Assembly (NCBI GenBank): GCA_031265015.1
Contig: JAISDG010000221.1
Span: forward strand, 1 to 7,608
Source of the DNA: Spirochaetaceae bacterium
GTDB taxonomy: Bacteria > Spirochaetota > Spirochaetia > Treponematales > Breznakiellaceae
DNA: 7,608 nucleotides
Direction of reading: 5' to 3'
Shown: positions 1 through 6,198 of the stretch, in pieces
Position numbering within the stretch: position 1 is the first letter of the stretch
Layout: the number at the start of each line of letters is the position of its first letter
Notes under the pieces: generated by a model
The model's input: only the letters and a program-made list of their open reading frames with translations
Databases searched by the model: none
Told to the model about the DNA's origin: nothing
Translations under genes and position numbers: made by a program

Positions 1-4
1 GGCC

Positions 5-196
5 TTACTTTAACCCTTCTTTAAGCCGGAACGCCGGGCAGGGCCGGCCGGCGGCGCGGAACACCTCCACCGAAGGCATAGTCATACCCTTAAAGCCGAA
101 CATCTCGCAGGCCCGGGGAAATTCCGGATTCCAGGTAATCCGGTAATAGGCGCATTTGAGGCAGTCAGGCCTTTTCCGCTCCCCGTCAGGGTTCAT
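5..196 (-). CDS. Small four-cysteine protein, 63 aa, function unknown
   Basis: The 63-residue basic protein has cysteines at 12, 15, 30 and 53 around a conserved-looking core: YY-x-x-TW-x-P-x-FP at 17-27, FGFKG at 33-37 and MPS-x-x-V at 40-45. The Cys-x-x-Cys pair plus two later cysteines suggests a small metal-binding (zinc or iron) fold. From memory, short proteins with this C-x-x-C...TW...FP...C...GF...MPS...G-x-x-C pattern occur in many bacteria, sometimes under the doubtful label uracil-DNA glycosylase. I would not transfer that name, because nothing catalytic is visible. It lies on the same strand as the M20 gene, 76 bp downstream of it, with a 36-bp tandem repeat in the gap. The ATG is the only sensible start and has no Shine-Dalgarno sequence. 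The stop codon is TAA at 5-7, so the gene is complete. I am fairly sure it is real; its function is unknown. Confidence 0.75.
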   Translation of the reverse strand: MNPDGERKRPDCLKCAYYRITWNPEFPRACEMFGFKGMTMPSVEVFRAAGRPCPAFRLKEGLK

Positions 197-205
197 CGAT
201 TATTT

Positions 206-211
206 ATTCTA
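206..211 (-). promoter_or_regulatory. Possible -10 box for the four-cysteine protein gene
   Basis: On the minus strand TAGAAT ends 9 nt before the ATG at 196, within an A/T-rich patch in otherwise GC-rich DNA. No purine-rich ribosome site is present. A start about 7 nt downstream would leave a leader of only a few nucleotides. I see no -35 box at normal spacing. Readthrough from the M20 gene is equally possible. Confidence 0.3.
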
Positions 212-224
212 TTCGCCCGCGAAA

Positions 225-305
225 AGCCATGATGGGTCAAGGCTCCCCTGCCATAAGAGAAGCCATGACGGGTCAAGGCTCCTCTACCATAAGAGAAGCC
301 ATGAC
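225..305 (-). repeat. 36-bp tandem repeat duplicating the 3' end of the M20 gene
   Basis: Two full copies, 225-260 and 261-296, match at 33 of 36 bases, and the first 9 bases of a third copy lie at 297-305. The period is 36 bp, exactly 12 codons. Read on the minus strand in the M20 frame, the gene-proximal unit encodes the C-terminus VMASLMVEEP, then TGA and a proline codon. The next unit encodes VMASLMAGEP, TGA and a proline codon in the same frame. The last codons, stop codon and first codon after the stop have therefore been duplicated in tandem. The differences lie at 233, 247 and 250, so the duplication is not brand new. Confidence 0.85.
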
Positions 306-1538
306 CTTGGCGTCTCCCAGGATGTTGGCCAGGACGGCGTATTCGTTGGGCTGATGGGCGGTGTCGTCCATGCGGCTCCAGACGGCGCAGTGAATTCCCT
401 CGTTGCGGAGGAACGCGCCGACGGTACCGCCGCCTATACCGACGGGCCGGGTGTCAACGCCGTATACCGCTTTAACCGCCCTGGAAAGCATCGCGACCAG
501 GGGGGAATCCGCCGGGGTAGCTTTGGATTCCACCCGCTGGGGCGCGGCATAACTGATGCTTACCTTGTGTTTGGCCTCGACTTCGCCCTTAATCCGGCCG
601 ATCTCCGCCAGTACGCTGGTAATGGGGTATTGGGGGAGGATCCGCATGTCCATGCAAAAAACGTCTTCGCCGGGGATTGTGTTGATGTTGGGTACATTGG
701 CGGTTTTTTTGGTGGGCTGGAAGGTGGAATAATCCGGCTCGAAAAGGCTGTTTCTGGCGTTAAACCGGGAGGACAGCTCGCCGTGGAGCCGGACCGCCAG
801 TTCCGCCCCGGCCAGGTGGGCGTTGGCCCCCAGGTCGGGACGGGAACCGTGGGCCTGTTTTCCCCTGGTAGTAAATTCGATCCACAAAAGATTTTTTTCG
901 GCAATTTCAATGGTTTCACCCCTGCTGTCTCCGCCGTCGGGGATCAGGACCAGGTCGTTTTTGCCGAAAAGGCCGGGCCGCTGTTTTAGGATCGCGTCAA
1001 TGCCGTAGGCGCTGCCGCATTCCTCGTCGGCGCAGAAAAGGAGCTTGACCGGGGAAGCCGGAGCGGCTCCGGTTTCCCTCAGGGCCAGGGCGGCAATAAG
1101 GGAAGATACCAGTCCCTGCTGGTTGTCTTCTACTCCCCGGCCGATAAGCCGCGGTCCCAGGGGGCCGTCGTCCCTACGGACTACCGTCCAGGGATCGCTT
1201 TCCCAGAGGGAAAGCTCCCCCGGCGGCACCACATCCAGGTGGCTCATGATCCACAGACAGCTTTCGCCTCCCCTGCCGGTGTTTTCGCCGGAAACAGCCC
1301 CTCCGATACTCACTATTAAATTGGGACGGACGCCGCCCTTGGCCCGCTCATCTTTGATGTCTATCCGTTCACAGGAAAAGTCCCGGCCTTTAAGCCAACC
1401 CTCCAGATATTCGGCCTTGTCAAATTCCCCGGAACCTCCGGAAGCGGGAGAAACCGCCGGCCGCCTGCAGAGTTCCGTTTCCAGTTCTACCGCCGTCTCC
1501 CCGGCCCGGTCGATATACGCAAAAATCGCTTCTTTCAT
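273..1538 (-). CDS. M20-family metallohydrolase (ArgE/DapE/ACY1-type peptidase or deacylase)
   Basis: This is a predicted cytoplasmic two-metal amidohydrolase of 421 aa that cleaves an amide or peptide bond. All M20 landmarks are visible: H100-x-D102 in the strand SHLDVVPPG, bridging D138 in GRGVEDN, the E172-E173 pair (catalytic base and metal ligand) in ADEECGS, D201 in PDGG, and the final metal ligand H395 in DDTAHQPNEY. The lid or dimerisation domain runs from about 215 to 325 and contains the AHGSRP motif with H230. The GGGT motif at 369-372 and the AHQPNEY ending match a subgroup often annotated as DapE/ArgE-like or M20 family metallo-hydrolase. The substrate cannot be read from the sequence: succinyl-diaminopimelate, acetylornithine or dipeptides are all possible. 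The ATG at 1538 follows a TATACT box by 6 nt and has no ribosome site. The last codons are part of a 36-bp tandem duplication. galE lies upstream on the same strand, separated by a terminator. Confidence 0.92.
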   Translation of the reverse strand: MKEAIFAYIDRAGETAVELETELCRRPAVSPASGGSGEFDKAEYLEGWLKGRDFSCERIDIKDERAKGGVRPNLIVSIGGAVSGENTGRGGESCLWIMSHLDVVPPGELSLWESDPWTVVRRDDGPLGPRLIGRGVEDNQQGLVSSLIAALALRETGAAPASPVKLLFCADEECGSAYGIDAILKQRPGLFGKNDLVLIPDGGDSRGETIEIAEKNLLWIEFTTRGKQAHGSRPDLGANAHLAGAELAVRLHGELSSRFNARNSLFEPDYSTFQPTKKTANVPNINTIPGEDVFCMDMRILPQYPITSVLAEIGRIKGEVEAKHKVSISYAAPQRVESKATPADSPLVAMLSRAVKAVYGVDTRPVGIGGGTVGAFLRNEGIHCAVWSRMDDTAHQPNEYAVLANILGDAKVMASLMVEEP

Positions 1539-1544
1539 AGTGTT

Positions 1545-1550
1545 AGTATA
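1545..1550 (-). promoter_or_regulatory. -10 box of the M20 gene, implying a leaderless mRNA
   Basis: TATACT on the minus strand is followed by exactly 6 nt (AACACT) and then the ATG at 1538. With the usual distance from -10 box to start site, the +1 base is the A of the start codon. There is no Shine-Dalgarno sequence; the nearby run of cytosines is the wrong polarity. No good -35 box is seen at 16-18 nt. Confidence 0.6.
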
Positions 1551-1564
1551 GCCAGGGGGGGAAC

Positions 1565-1588
1565 AAAAAGCTACGGAGACGGTCCCCG
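1565..1588 (-). terminator. Rho-independent terminator after galE
   Basis: Read on the minus strand, CGGGGA and TCTCCG form a 6-bp stem with one G-T pair and a 3-nt CCG loop (1574-1588). Four nucleotides later comes a run of five T (1565-1569). It begins about 19 bp after the galE stop codon and lies upstream of the M20 promoter, so it would separate the two genes. The stem is short but the order of stem, short gap and T-run is right. Confidence 0.55.
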
Positions 1589-1606
1589 GCGCTAGGGCGG
1601 TAACGC

Positions 1607-2590
1607 TTAAAACACCGGCGCCGTTTTCCGGTACGCGTCCCAGCTGGTTTTGATAAGGGTTTCCAGGTCCGAATATTCCGGCTTCCAGCCCAGCAGCTTC
1701 CGGGCCAGCGCCGCCGAGGCGGTAAGTTTTTCCGGGTCCCCCGGCCGGCGGTCTACAACCCGGGAAGGGATAGGCCTTCCGGTAATGCGGCGGGCGGCTT
1801 CCAGTACCTCCATCACCGACGAACCGGTTTCGCTTCCCAGGTTCACCGTCAGGCTTTTGTTGTTGGCGCTGATATAGTCCAGGGCCAGGACATGGGCCGC
1901 GGCCAGATCACTGACGTGGATATAGTCCCGGATACAGGTACCGTCGGGAGTACCGTAGTCGCCGCCGAAGATCTGAAGCTCCCGCCGCGTGCCGCAGGCG
2001 GTTTCCATAATCACCGGGATAAGGTTGGCGGGGTTCTGTTCCAGCCCCCCAATCCGGCCCCGGGGATCGTAGCCTGCAGCGTTAAAGTACCGCAGGCTTG
2101 CGAAGCGGATCCCCTTAAGCCTGTCGTACCAGCCGAGGAATTTTTCGATTTCCAGCTTGGTAAACCCGTAATAATTTTCCGGGCTGGCGGGATGGTTTTC
2201 GTCAATGGGCAGATACTTGGGCTCGCCGAAGACCGCGGCGCTGGAAGAAAAGATAATGTACTCCAGCCCCGTCTCGCCGGCGGCGTTAAGCAGGTGCACG
2301 GCGCCGATGATATTGTTCACCGAGTACTTTTCCGGCTTTACCATGGATTCACCCACGGCCTTGAAGGCCGCCAGGTACACCGCAGCCCTGCTTCCGGTCT
2401 CCCGCATGGCCCCTGTAAGCTGTTCATAGCGGAGTATGTCGCCGTGGATAAACGCCGCTTCGGGAAACAGGTTTTCCCGAAGCCCCGACGAAAGGTTGTC
2501 AAAGACCGTAACGGCGTGCCCCCGGTCCAGCAGTTCCCGGACTACATGACTTCCGATATAGCCGGCGCCCCCAATAACCAGTATGTTCAT
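1607..2590 (-). CDS. galE: UDP-glucose 4-epimerase
   Basis: The protein interconverts UDP-glucose and UDP-galactose using bound NAD, linking galactose use with sugar-nucleotide supply for surface polysaccharide. It is a cytoplasmic extended short-chain dehydrogenase of 327 aa, close to the usual family length. The N-terminal Rossmann loop is GGAGYIGSH at 7-15. The catalytic triad is visible as the serine of SSS at 115-117 (S117 aligns with E. coli S124) and Y141-x-x-x-K145 in YYGFTK. RYFNAAG (167-173) and DGTCIRDYIHVSDLAAAH (216-233) are GalE signatures, and RRPGDP (281-286) is the late substrate-binding motif. The start places the Rossmann strand at residue 2, as expected. TATACT lies 7 nt before the ATG and there is no ribosome site. 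Specificity for N-acetylated sugars cannot be excluded. No other gal or polysaccharide gene is adjacent. Confidence 0.95.
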   Translation of the reverse strand: MNILVIGGAGYIGSHVVRELLDRGHAVTVFDNLSSGLRENLFPEAAFIHGDILRYEQLTGAMRETGSRAAVYLAAFKAVGESMVKPEKYSVNNIIGAVHLLNAAGETGLEYIIFSSSAAVFGEPKYLPIDENHPASPENYYGFTKLEIEKFLGWYDRLKGIRFASLRYFNAAGYDPRGRIGGLEQNPANLIPVIMETACGTRRELQIFGGDYGTPDGTCIRDYIHVSDLAAAHVLALDYISANNKSLTVNLGSETGSSVMEVLEAARRITGRPIPSRVVDRRPGDPEKLTASAALARKLLGWKPEYSDLETLIKTSWDAYRKTAPVF

Positions 2591-2597
2591 GGGTACG

Positions 2598-2603
2598 AGT
2601 ATA
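2598..2603 (-). promoter_or_regulatory. -10 box of galE, implying a leaderless mRNA
   Basis: TATACT on the minus strand ends 7 nt before the ATG at 2590. The intervening CGTACCC has no Shine-Dalgarno character. A purine-rich GGGAGG run exists at 2609-2614 but only on the plus strand, so it does not serve galE. No convincing -35 box is present. Confidence 0.55.
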
Positions 2604-2732
2604 GTGAAAGGGAGGAAAAGAAACTATCCCTGTTAATTTTTGCGGGAACCAGCGTAAACCCTTGGCCTCCCCGGCGCGGGGTAGAACGCGTGCGGGAAGC
2701 AATGCGCCACATGGTAAAACAGGTCCCTTTTG

Positions 2733-2741
2733 TGCTATACT
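2733..2741 (+). promoter_or_regulatory. Extended -10 promoter of the RNA methyltransferase gene, implying a leaderless mRNA
   Basis: TGC followed by TATACT (2736-2741) fits the extended -10 pattern TG-n-TATAAT, and a further TG just upstream (2731-2732) fits the fuller TGTG-n form. Exactly 6 nt (ACCGCA) separate the hexamer from the ATG at 2748. No ribosome site is present. The lack of a -35 match at 17 nt is compatible with an extended -10 promoter. Confidence 0.65.
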
Positions 2742-2747
2742 ACCGCA

Positions 2748-3998
2748 ATGCAGAAATTCACCGTTACGGCTCTGTGCGCGGCGGGCGCGGAAAAGGTTGT
2801 TTCCAACGAACTAAAGAAGCTTGTATCTTCCCCGCCGGGAACCGGGAACTATGCCGTGCTGGAAAGCGGTTTTGGGAAGGTCCGTTTTACCACGGACCGT
2901 GAAGGGCTTTACCGGGCCCTTATGTCATTACGGGCCGCGGACCGGCTGCTGCTGGAGGCCGGAGTTTTCCCCGCCGCCGGCTTCGACGAACTTTTTGAGG
3001 GAACCAGGAATATAGCCTGGGAACAGTACATCCCCAGGGGCATGGGGCTTAAGGTGTCCAAAGTCCGGACCAGCCGGTCAAAACTGGCGGCGGAAACATC
3101 CGTCCAGGCGGTAGTTCACAAAGCCGCGGCGGAAAGGCTCTGCGGACATTACGGCATACGGCGGCTGCCGGAACCGGAAGTCCTCCCCGGCGGACGGGTA
3201 CTTAAACCGGCTCACGGGACGTTGATAAAACCGGCCCAGGGGATACGGGAAAAGCGGGTGCTGCAGGCGGAACTGCGGGTGTACCTGGAAAAAGACCGGG
3301 CGTCGCTGCTGCTTGATCTTTCGGGCCCTCCCCTTTTTAAGAGGGGTTACCGCCCCTCCGGGGGAACCGCGCCCCTTCGGGAAACCGCCGCGGCGGCAAT
3401 CATCCTGCTTTCCGGGTGGCGCCGTAAATTTCCGCTCTACGATCCCCTGTGCGGTTCCGGCACGATCGTGATAGAAGCGGCCCTCTATGCCTGGGATCAG
3501 GCGCCGGGGCTGGGACGGAGCTTTGCCCTCTCGGATCTTGCCATCGGGGACAAAAAGCTCGAAGCGGATGTCCGCGGGGAACTGGCGGAAAAAGCGGATT
3601 ACGGCAGGACCGTGCGCATATACGGGAGCGATGCCGATGAGGGGATGGCTGCCCTGGCCCAGACAAACCTCCGCCGGGCCCTGAACGGCCGAATCCCCGC
3701 GGGAGTAACAATCCGCACCCTGCCCATGGAAAAGGCCGGCATCCCGGAAGAATGTAAAGATAATCCGGGCTTTATTCTGACCAACCCGCCCTACGGCAGG
3801 CGGCTGGGGGATACCGGGGAAGCGGAAACGCGGTACCGGGACATGGGGAATTTAGGCAGCCGGTTCCCCGGCTGGAAGCTGGGACTTATCTGTGATCATC
3901 CGGGATTTGAATCCCATTTTGGCAGGAAAGCCGATTCCTGCCGGGAGCTTAAGAACGGGGCTGTGGACGCGTATTTCTACCAGTACGAAAAACTATAG
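2748..3998 (+). CDS. THUMP-domain class I RNA methyltransferase, RlmL/YpsC type
   Basis: The protein is predicted to use S-adenosylmethionine to methylate guanine N2 in 23S rRNA, as the N-terminal half of E. coli RlmL does at G2445. It has 416 residues. About 1-175 is the ferredoxin-like plus THUMP RNA-binding region. The linker LSGPPLFKRGYRPSGGTAPLRET starts at 191 and is typical of this family. The Rossmann domain has motif I DPLCGSGT (232-239), the acidic GSDADE region (293-298) and the catalytic NPPYG (346-350) that marks amino-group methyltransferases. The protein lacks the second RlmK domain, so it resembles Bacillus YpsC more than full-length RlmL. Compared with my memory of RlmL and YpsC it carries about 20 extra residues at 145-170, including an 8-residue tandem repeat. 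I chose the ATG at 2748 because an upstream TTG at 2730 would put the promoter inside the gene. TetR follows after 53 bp. Confidence 0.9.
   Translation: MQKFTVTALCAAGAEKVVSNELKKLVSSPPGTGNYAVLESGFGKVRFTTDREGLYRALMSLRAADRLLLEAGVFPAAGFDELFEGTRNIAWEQYIPRGMGLKVSKVRTSRSKLAAETSVQAVVHKAAAERLCGHYGIRRLPEPEVLPGGRVLKPAHGTLIKPAQGIREKRVLQAELRVYLEKDRASLLLDLSGPPLFKRGYRPSGGTAPLRETAAAAIILLSGWRRKFPLYDPLCGSGTIVIEAALYAWDQAPGLGRSFALSDLAIGDKKLEADVRGELAEKADYGRTVRIYGSDADEGMAALAQTNLRRALNGRIPAGVTIRTLPMEKAGIPEECKDNPGFILTNPPYGRRLGDTGEAETRYRDMGNLGSRFPGWKLGLICDHPGFESHFGRKADSCRELKNGAVDAYFYQYEKL
3198..3245 (+). repeat. 24-bp in-frame tandem duplication in the methyltransferase gene
   Basis: Two adjacent 24-bp units (3198-3221 and 3222-3245) encode VLKPAHGT and LIKPAQGI at residues 151-166. 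The segments starting with AAACCGG at 3204 and 3228 match at 14 of 16 bases. The repeat falls in the stretch between the THUMP region and the catalytic domain where related proteins are shorter. Confidence 0.6.
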
Positions 3999-4002
3999 CG
4001 GA

Positions 4003-4023
4003 GCGCCTCCCGGTTGAGGGCGC
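4003..4023 (+). terminator. Hairpin after the methyltransferase gene, weak terminator or mRNA end
   Basis: GCGCCTC (4003-4009) pairs with GAGGGCGC (4016-4023), with one bulged G and a 6-nt loop. It lies 4 nt after the methyltransferase stop codon. There is no T-run afterwards, so it may stabilise a 3' end rather than terminate transcription fully. Readthrough into the TetR gene is possible. Confidence 0.3.
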
Positions 4024-4051
4024 CTAACGGACAATGTAAAACGGAACAAAA

Positions 4052-4702
4052 ATGGCCATAGTAGTTGAACATGACAAGCGGCAAAAACAGATACTCAAGA
4101 AAGCCCTGGATGTTTTTGTGGAAGAAGGTTTTGAAAACGCCACCTATCAAAAGATCGCCGACCGCTGCAAAATTACCAGGACTACCCTGTACCTGTATTT
4201 CCGCAACCGCCGGGAAATTTTTAATTACAGCATTAAGCTGCTGCTGTCGGATGTGGAAAAGGACATCGTAAGCGTCAAAGAAAACAGCGCCCTTTCCTAT
4301 CCCGATAAAATCAGAAAAACCATTTCCGTCATCCTTGACCGGCTGGAAGAAAACAAGCGCCTTCTTTCGGTCATTCTGGATTATCTGCTTTCCCTTTCCA
4401 GAACAGCCGGTTCCGAAACTCCCGCGAAGGGGGACGGTTTTTCCCTTCCCGACACCAGGATCCGCCGCAGAACCATACGGCTCAGGCATATCCTGGCTAC
4501 CATGATCATCGAAGGCATCAAGGCGGGGGAACTAAAACAGGTTGACGTGGCCGGCGCCGACAATCTGCTCTACGGCATTATTGAGCTGGCAATCTTCCGC
4601 CTGGCGGTGCTTAAGCGAAATTCCGCGGCGGAACTTAAGAAAGTGATTGAACTGGCGGTCCACGGACTGACGGCGGTTAAATCCCGGGACTCTCCGAAAT
4701 AA
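4052..4702 (+). CDS. TetR/AcrR-family transcriptional regulator
   Basis: This is a predicted one-component DNA-binding repressor of 216 aa, a normal length for the family. Residues 10-55 carry the TetR DNA-binding domain: a first helix QKQILKKALDVFVEEGFENA, then the helix-turn-helix TYQKIADRCKITRTTLYLYF (31-50) with the family signature of TT-x-YxYF ending in the recognition helix. The remaining helical region (about 60-210) is the variable ligand-binding and dimer domain, and it gives no clue to the ligand. No transporter or enzyme typical of a TetR target is divergent from it. Its neighbours are the methyltransferase 53 bp upstream on the same strand and adk convergent downstream, so the target is unknown. 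The ATG at 4052 is preceded by a weak ribosome-like GGA 6 nt away and has no TATACT box, unlike its neighbours. It may be read from the methyltransferase promoter. Confidence 0.9.
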   Translation: MAIVVEHDKRQKQILKKALDVFVEEGFENATYQKIADRCKITRTTLYLYFRNRREIFNYSIKLLLSDVEKDIVSVKENSALSYPDKIRKTISVILDRLEENKRLLSVILDYLLSLSRTAGSETPAKGDGFSLPDTRIRRRTIRLRHILATMIIEGIKAGELKQVDVAGADNLLYGIIELAIFRLAVLKRNSAAELKKVIELAVHGLTAVKSRDSPK

Positions 4703-4717
4703 TTTCCCGTTCCGGGA
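4703..4717 (-). terminator. Short hairpin between convergent adk and TetR genes
   Basis: TCCCG and CGGGA form a 5-bp stem with a 3-nt loop at 4705-4717, inside the 20-bp gap between the two stop codons. Read on the minus strand it is followed by AATTATTT, a weak T-rich tail that would suit adk. On the plus strand no T-run follows. The stem is short, so this is tentative. Confidence 0.35.
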
Positions 4718-4722
4718 CAGGG

Positions 4723-5358
4723 CTATCCGGCAATTCCCAGACTTTTTCTGAAATTTCCTAGGACCGTATCCGGGGCGGGTCCCGCGTCTACGTCAACAAG
4801 AAGGCCCTTTTCCCGGTAATAGCCGATCAGGGGGGCGGTCTGCTCCCGGTACACTTCAAGGCGTTTGGCAACGGCTTCTTCCCTGTCATCGTCCCGGATA
4901 TAAAGTTCGCCGCCGCAGGAATCGCAGACGCCTTCCTGTTTCGGCCTGCCGAACAGAACATGAAAATTCGCTCCGCAGTTACGGCAGGTCAGCCGGCCGC
5001 CCAGGCGTTCCAGAACGGCGGCGTCGGAGAGGTCAAAGTTTACCACCCTATCCACCGCGGAAAACCCCGCCAGGGCTTCCGCCTGGGCTATGGTCCGGGG
5101 AAAGCCGTCCAGAATATAGCCCTTTTGGGCGTCATCCCCGGTAAGCCTGTCCCGGACCAGGGCGATGGTAGTTTCATCGTCCACAAGCTTCCCGGAATCA
5201 ATAATGGCTTTTACCCTGCGGCCCAACGCGGACTGGGCCGCAATGGCCGCCCTGAAAATATTCCCCGTACTGATGTGGGGAACCTTAAGACTGTTTACGG
5301 CTTTGGCCGCCAGGGTACCCTTCCCCGCTCCGGGGGGGCCCAGAAAAATCAGTTTCAT
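4723..5358 (-). CDS. adk: Adenylate kinase
   Basis: Adenylate kinase catalyses ATP + AMP to 2 ADP in the cytoplasm and is essential for adenine nucleotide balance. The 211-residue protein is the long form. The P-loop is GPPGAGKGT at 7-15. The AMP-binding region contains STGNIFR (30-36), and the DGFPRT motif lies at 84-89. The LID (about 122-160) carries C125-x-x-C128 and C145-x-x-C148, a four-cysteine zinc site as in many Gram-positive and other bacterial enzymes, followed by RDDDREE (155-161). R167 is in AKRL. The position of the second arginine in the usual GRR just before the first LID cysteines is L123 here. The start at 5358 matches the family N-terminus MKLIFLGPPG. An upstream in-frame ATG at 5391 would add 11 unrelated residues and overlap the ZIP gene. 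The ZIP gene lies 16 bp upstream, so adk may be expressed from it as well as from its own extended -10 box. Confidence 0.97.
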   Translation of the reverse strand: MKLIFLGPPGAGKGTLAAKAVNSLKVPHISTGNIFRAAIAAQSALGRRVKAIIDSGKLVDDETTIALVRDRLTGDDAQKGYILDGFPRTIAQAEALAGFSAVDRVVNFDLSDAAVLERLGGRLTCRNCGANFHVLFGRPKQEGVCDSCGGELYIRDDDREEAVAKRLEVYREQTAPLIGYYREKGLLVDVDAGPAPDTVLGNFRKSLGIAG

Positions 5359-5364
5359 GGCATT

Positions 5365-5373
5365 AGTGTACCA
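5365..5373 (-). promoter_or_regulatory. Extended -10 promoter of adk, implying a leaderless mRNA
   Basis: On the minus strand TGG (5371-5373) precedes TACACT (5365-5370), giving the extended -10 pattern TG-n-TACACT. Exactly 6 nt separate it from the ATG at 5358. It sits in the 16-bp gap after the ZIP stop codon and no ribosome site is present. This would give adk its own start independent of the ZIP gene. Confidence 0.5.
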
Positions 5374-5374
5374 T

Positions 5375-6190
5375 TTATCCCAGTCCGACATCCAGTGACA
5401 TCATCAGGGCAAAGCCCAGCATGATCCCCGCGGTGGCGATATGGTCATTGCCTTCCCGGTAGGCTTCGGGGATAAGCTCCTCGGCTACGACAAAGATCAT
5501 GGCTCCCGCGGCAAAGGACAGGGCATAGGGAAGCACCGGCTGCAGGGAGAGGACCAGCGCGGCCCCCAGAACCCCGGCGACGGGTTCCACGATTCCCGAC
5601 GCCTGGCCTATCCAGAAGCTTTTAAGCCGGCTCATGCCTTCCCGGCGCAGGGGTATGGAAACCGCCGCCCCTTCCGGGAAATTTTGCAGCCCTATGCCCA
5701 GGGCTAGGGAAAAAGCGCCGGCCAGGCTTGCCCCGGGAATCAGCGACGCGGCGCCGAAACCAACCCCCACGGCGAGTCCTTCGGGGATATTATGAAGGGT
5801 TATGGCCAGAACCAGCAGTACGGAACGGCCCCAGGTGGTTTTTAGTCCTTCGTCACTCCGGGCTCCCACATGGTGATGGGGAAGCAGCCGGTCCGCCAGA
5901 CGCAGGAAAACACCTCCGGCAACAAAGCCTATAACCGCTACTGCCCAGGAAGGAAGGCCCCGGCCTCCTTCCCGGACAGCGTCAGCCATGGCAATTGCCG
6001 GGGCCAGCAGGGAAAAAAAGCTTGCGGCGATCATCACCCCCGCGGCAAAGCCCAGCATGCCGTCCAGGACCCGGCGGCTGAGGGTTTTAAAGAAAAAGAC
6101 CGTTCCCGCTCCCAGGGCGGTAACGCTATAGGTAAAGAGGGTAGCCAGCAGGGCCTGAAGTACCACCGGTTGTTTTATGAACCAATCCAT
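5375..6190 (-). CDS. ZIP-family divalent metal transporter
   Basis: This is a predicted inner-membrane importer of zinc, and perhaps iron or manganese, of 271 aa with about eight hydrophobic segments. The metal-binding helices are clear: HNIPEG at 133-138 (H133, N134, E137) in the fourth segment, and NFPEG at 170-174 with E173 in the fifth. E202-P203 follows in the next conserved stretch, and VVAEELIPEA is at 234-243. The cytoplasmic loop between the third and fourth segments has a short histidine cluster, HHH at 105-107, as ZIP proteins often do. Length and motifs fit the GufA/ZupT-like bacterial group; the metal cannot be decided from sequence. I chose the ATG at 6190 because an upstream ATG at 6235 would include the promoter and overlap the divergent gene's start. 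A TATAAT box lies 6 nt upstream. adk follows 16 bp downstream. No Fur- or Zur-like operator was recognised. Confidence 0.93.
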   Translation of the reverse strand: MDWFIKQPVVLQALLATLFTYSVTALGAGTVFFFKTLSRRVLDGMLGFAAGVMIAASFFSLLAPAIAMADAVREGGRGLPSWAVAVIGFVAGGVFLRLADRLLPHHHVGARSDEGLKTTWGRSVLLVLAITLHNIPEGLAVGVGFGAASLIPGASLAGAFSLALGIGLQNFPEGAAVSIPLRREGMSRLKSFWIGQASGIVEPVAGVLGAALVLSLQPVLPYALSFAAGAMIFVVAEELIPEAYREGNDHIATAGIMLGFALMMSLDVGLG

Positions 6191-6198
6191 GGTATAAT
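6170..6198 (+). promoter_or_regulatory. Promoter of the secreted 112-aa protein gene
   Basis: A consensus TATAAT lies at 6193-6198, with TTGTTT at 6170-6175 at a 17-nt spacing (three of six -35 bases match). Transcription would start near 6205, giving a leader of about 14 nt with a ribosome site. The -10 box is half of a palindrome shared with the opposite-strand promoter, and the -35 lies inside the ZIP coding sequence. Confidence 0.6.

Noticed and set aside
156..989. Plus-strand open frame of 277 codons opposite the M20 gene
   Set aside because: It is a shadow of the M20 gene on the other strand, low in plausible protein features and with repeated residues produced by the 36-bp repeat.
2669..2681. 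Hairpin CCCCG-GCG-CGGGG in the galE-methyltransferase spacer
   Set aside because: It is only 5 bp and lies between divergent promoters, with no T-run and no gene ending there, so no role can be argued.
2730..2747. TTG start for the methyltransferase at 2730
   Set aside because: It lies upstream of the TATACT box and would encode six residues over the promoter. The family N-terminus fits the ATG at 2748.
1892..2902. Long plus-strand open frame of 336 codons across galE and the spacer
   Set aside because: It is antisense to galE, whose motifs are unmistakable. Its translation has no recognisable motif, and long antisense frames are expected in GC-rich DNA. It also runs into the methyltransferase gene in another frame.
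4026..4045. Direct repeat AACGGA (4026-4031 and 4040-4045) upstream of TetR as an operator
   Set aside because: TetR regulators bind inverted repeats. This is a 6-bp direct repeat with a 14-bp period, which is easily chance.
5359..5391. Earlier ATG for adk at 5391
   Set aside because: It would add 11 residues with no family counterpart, overlap the ZIP coding end and place the -10 box inside the gene. Adk proteins normally start directly at the strand before the P-loop.
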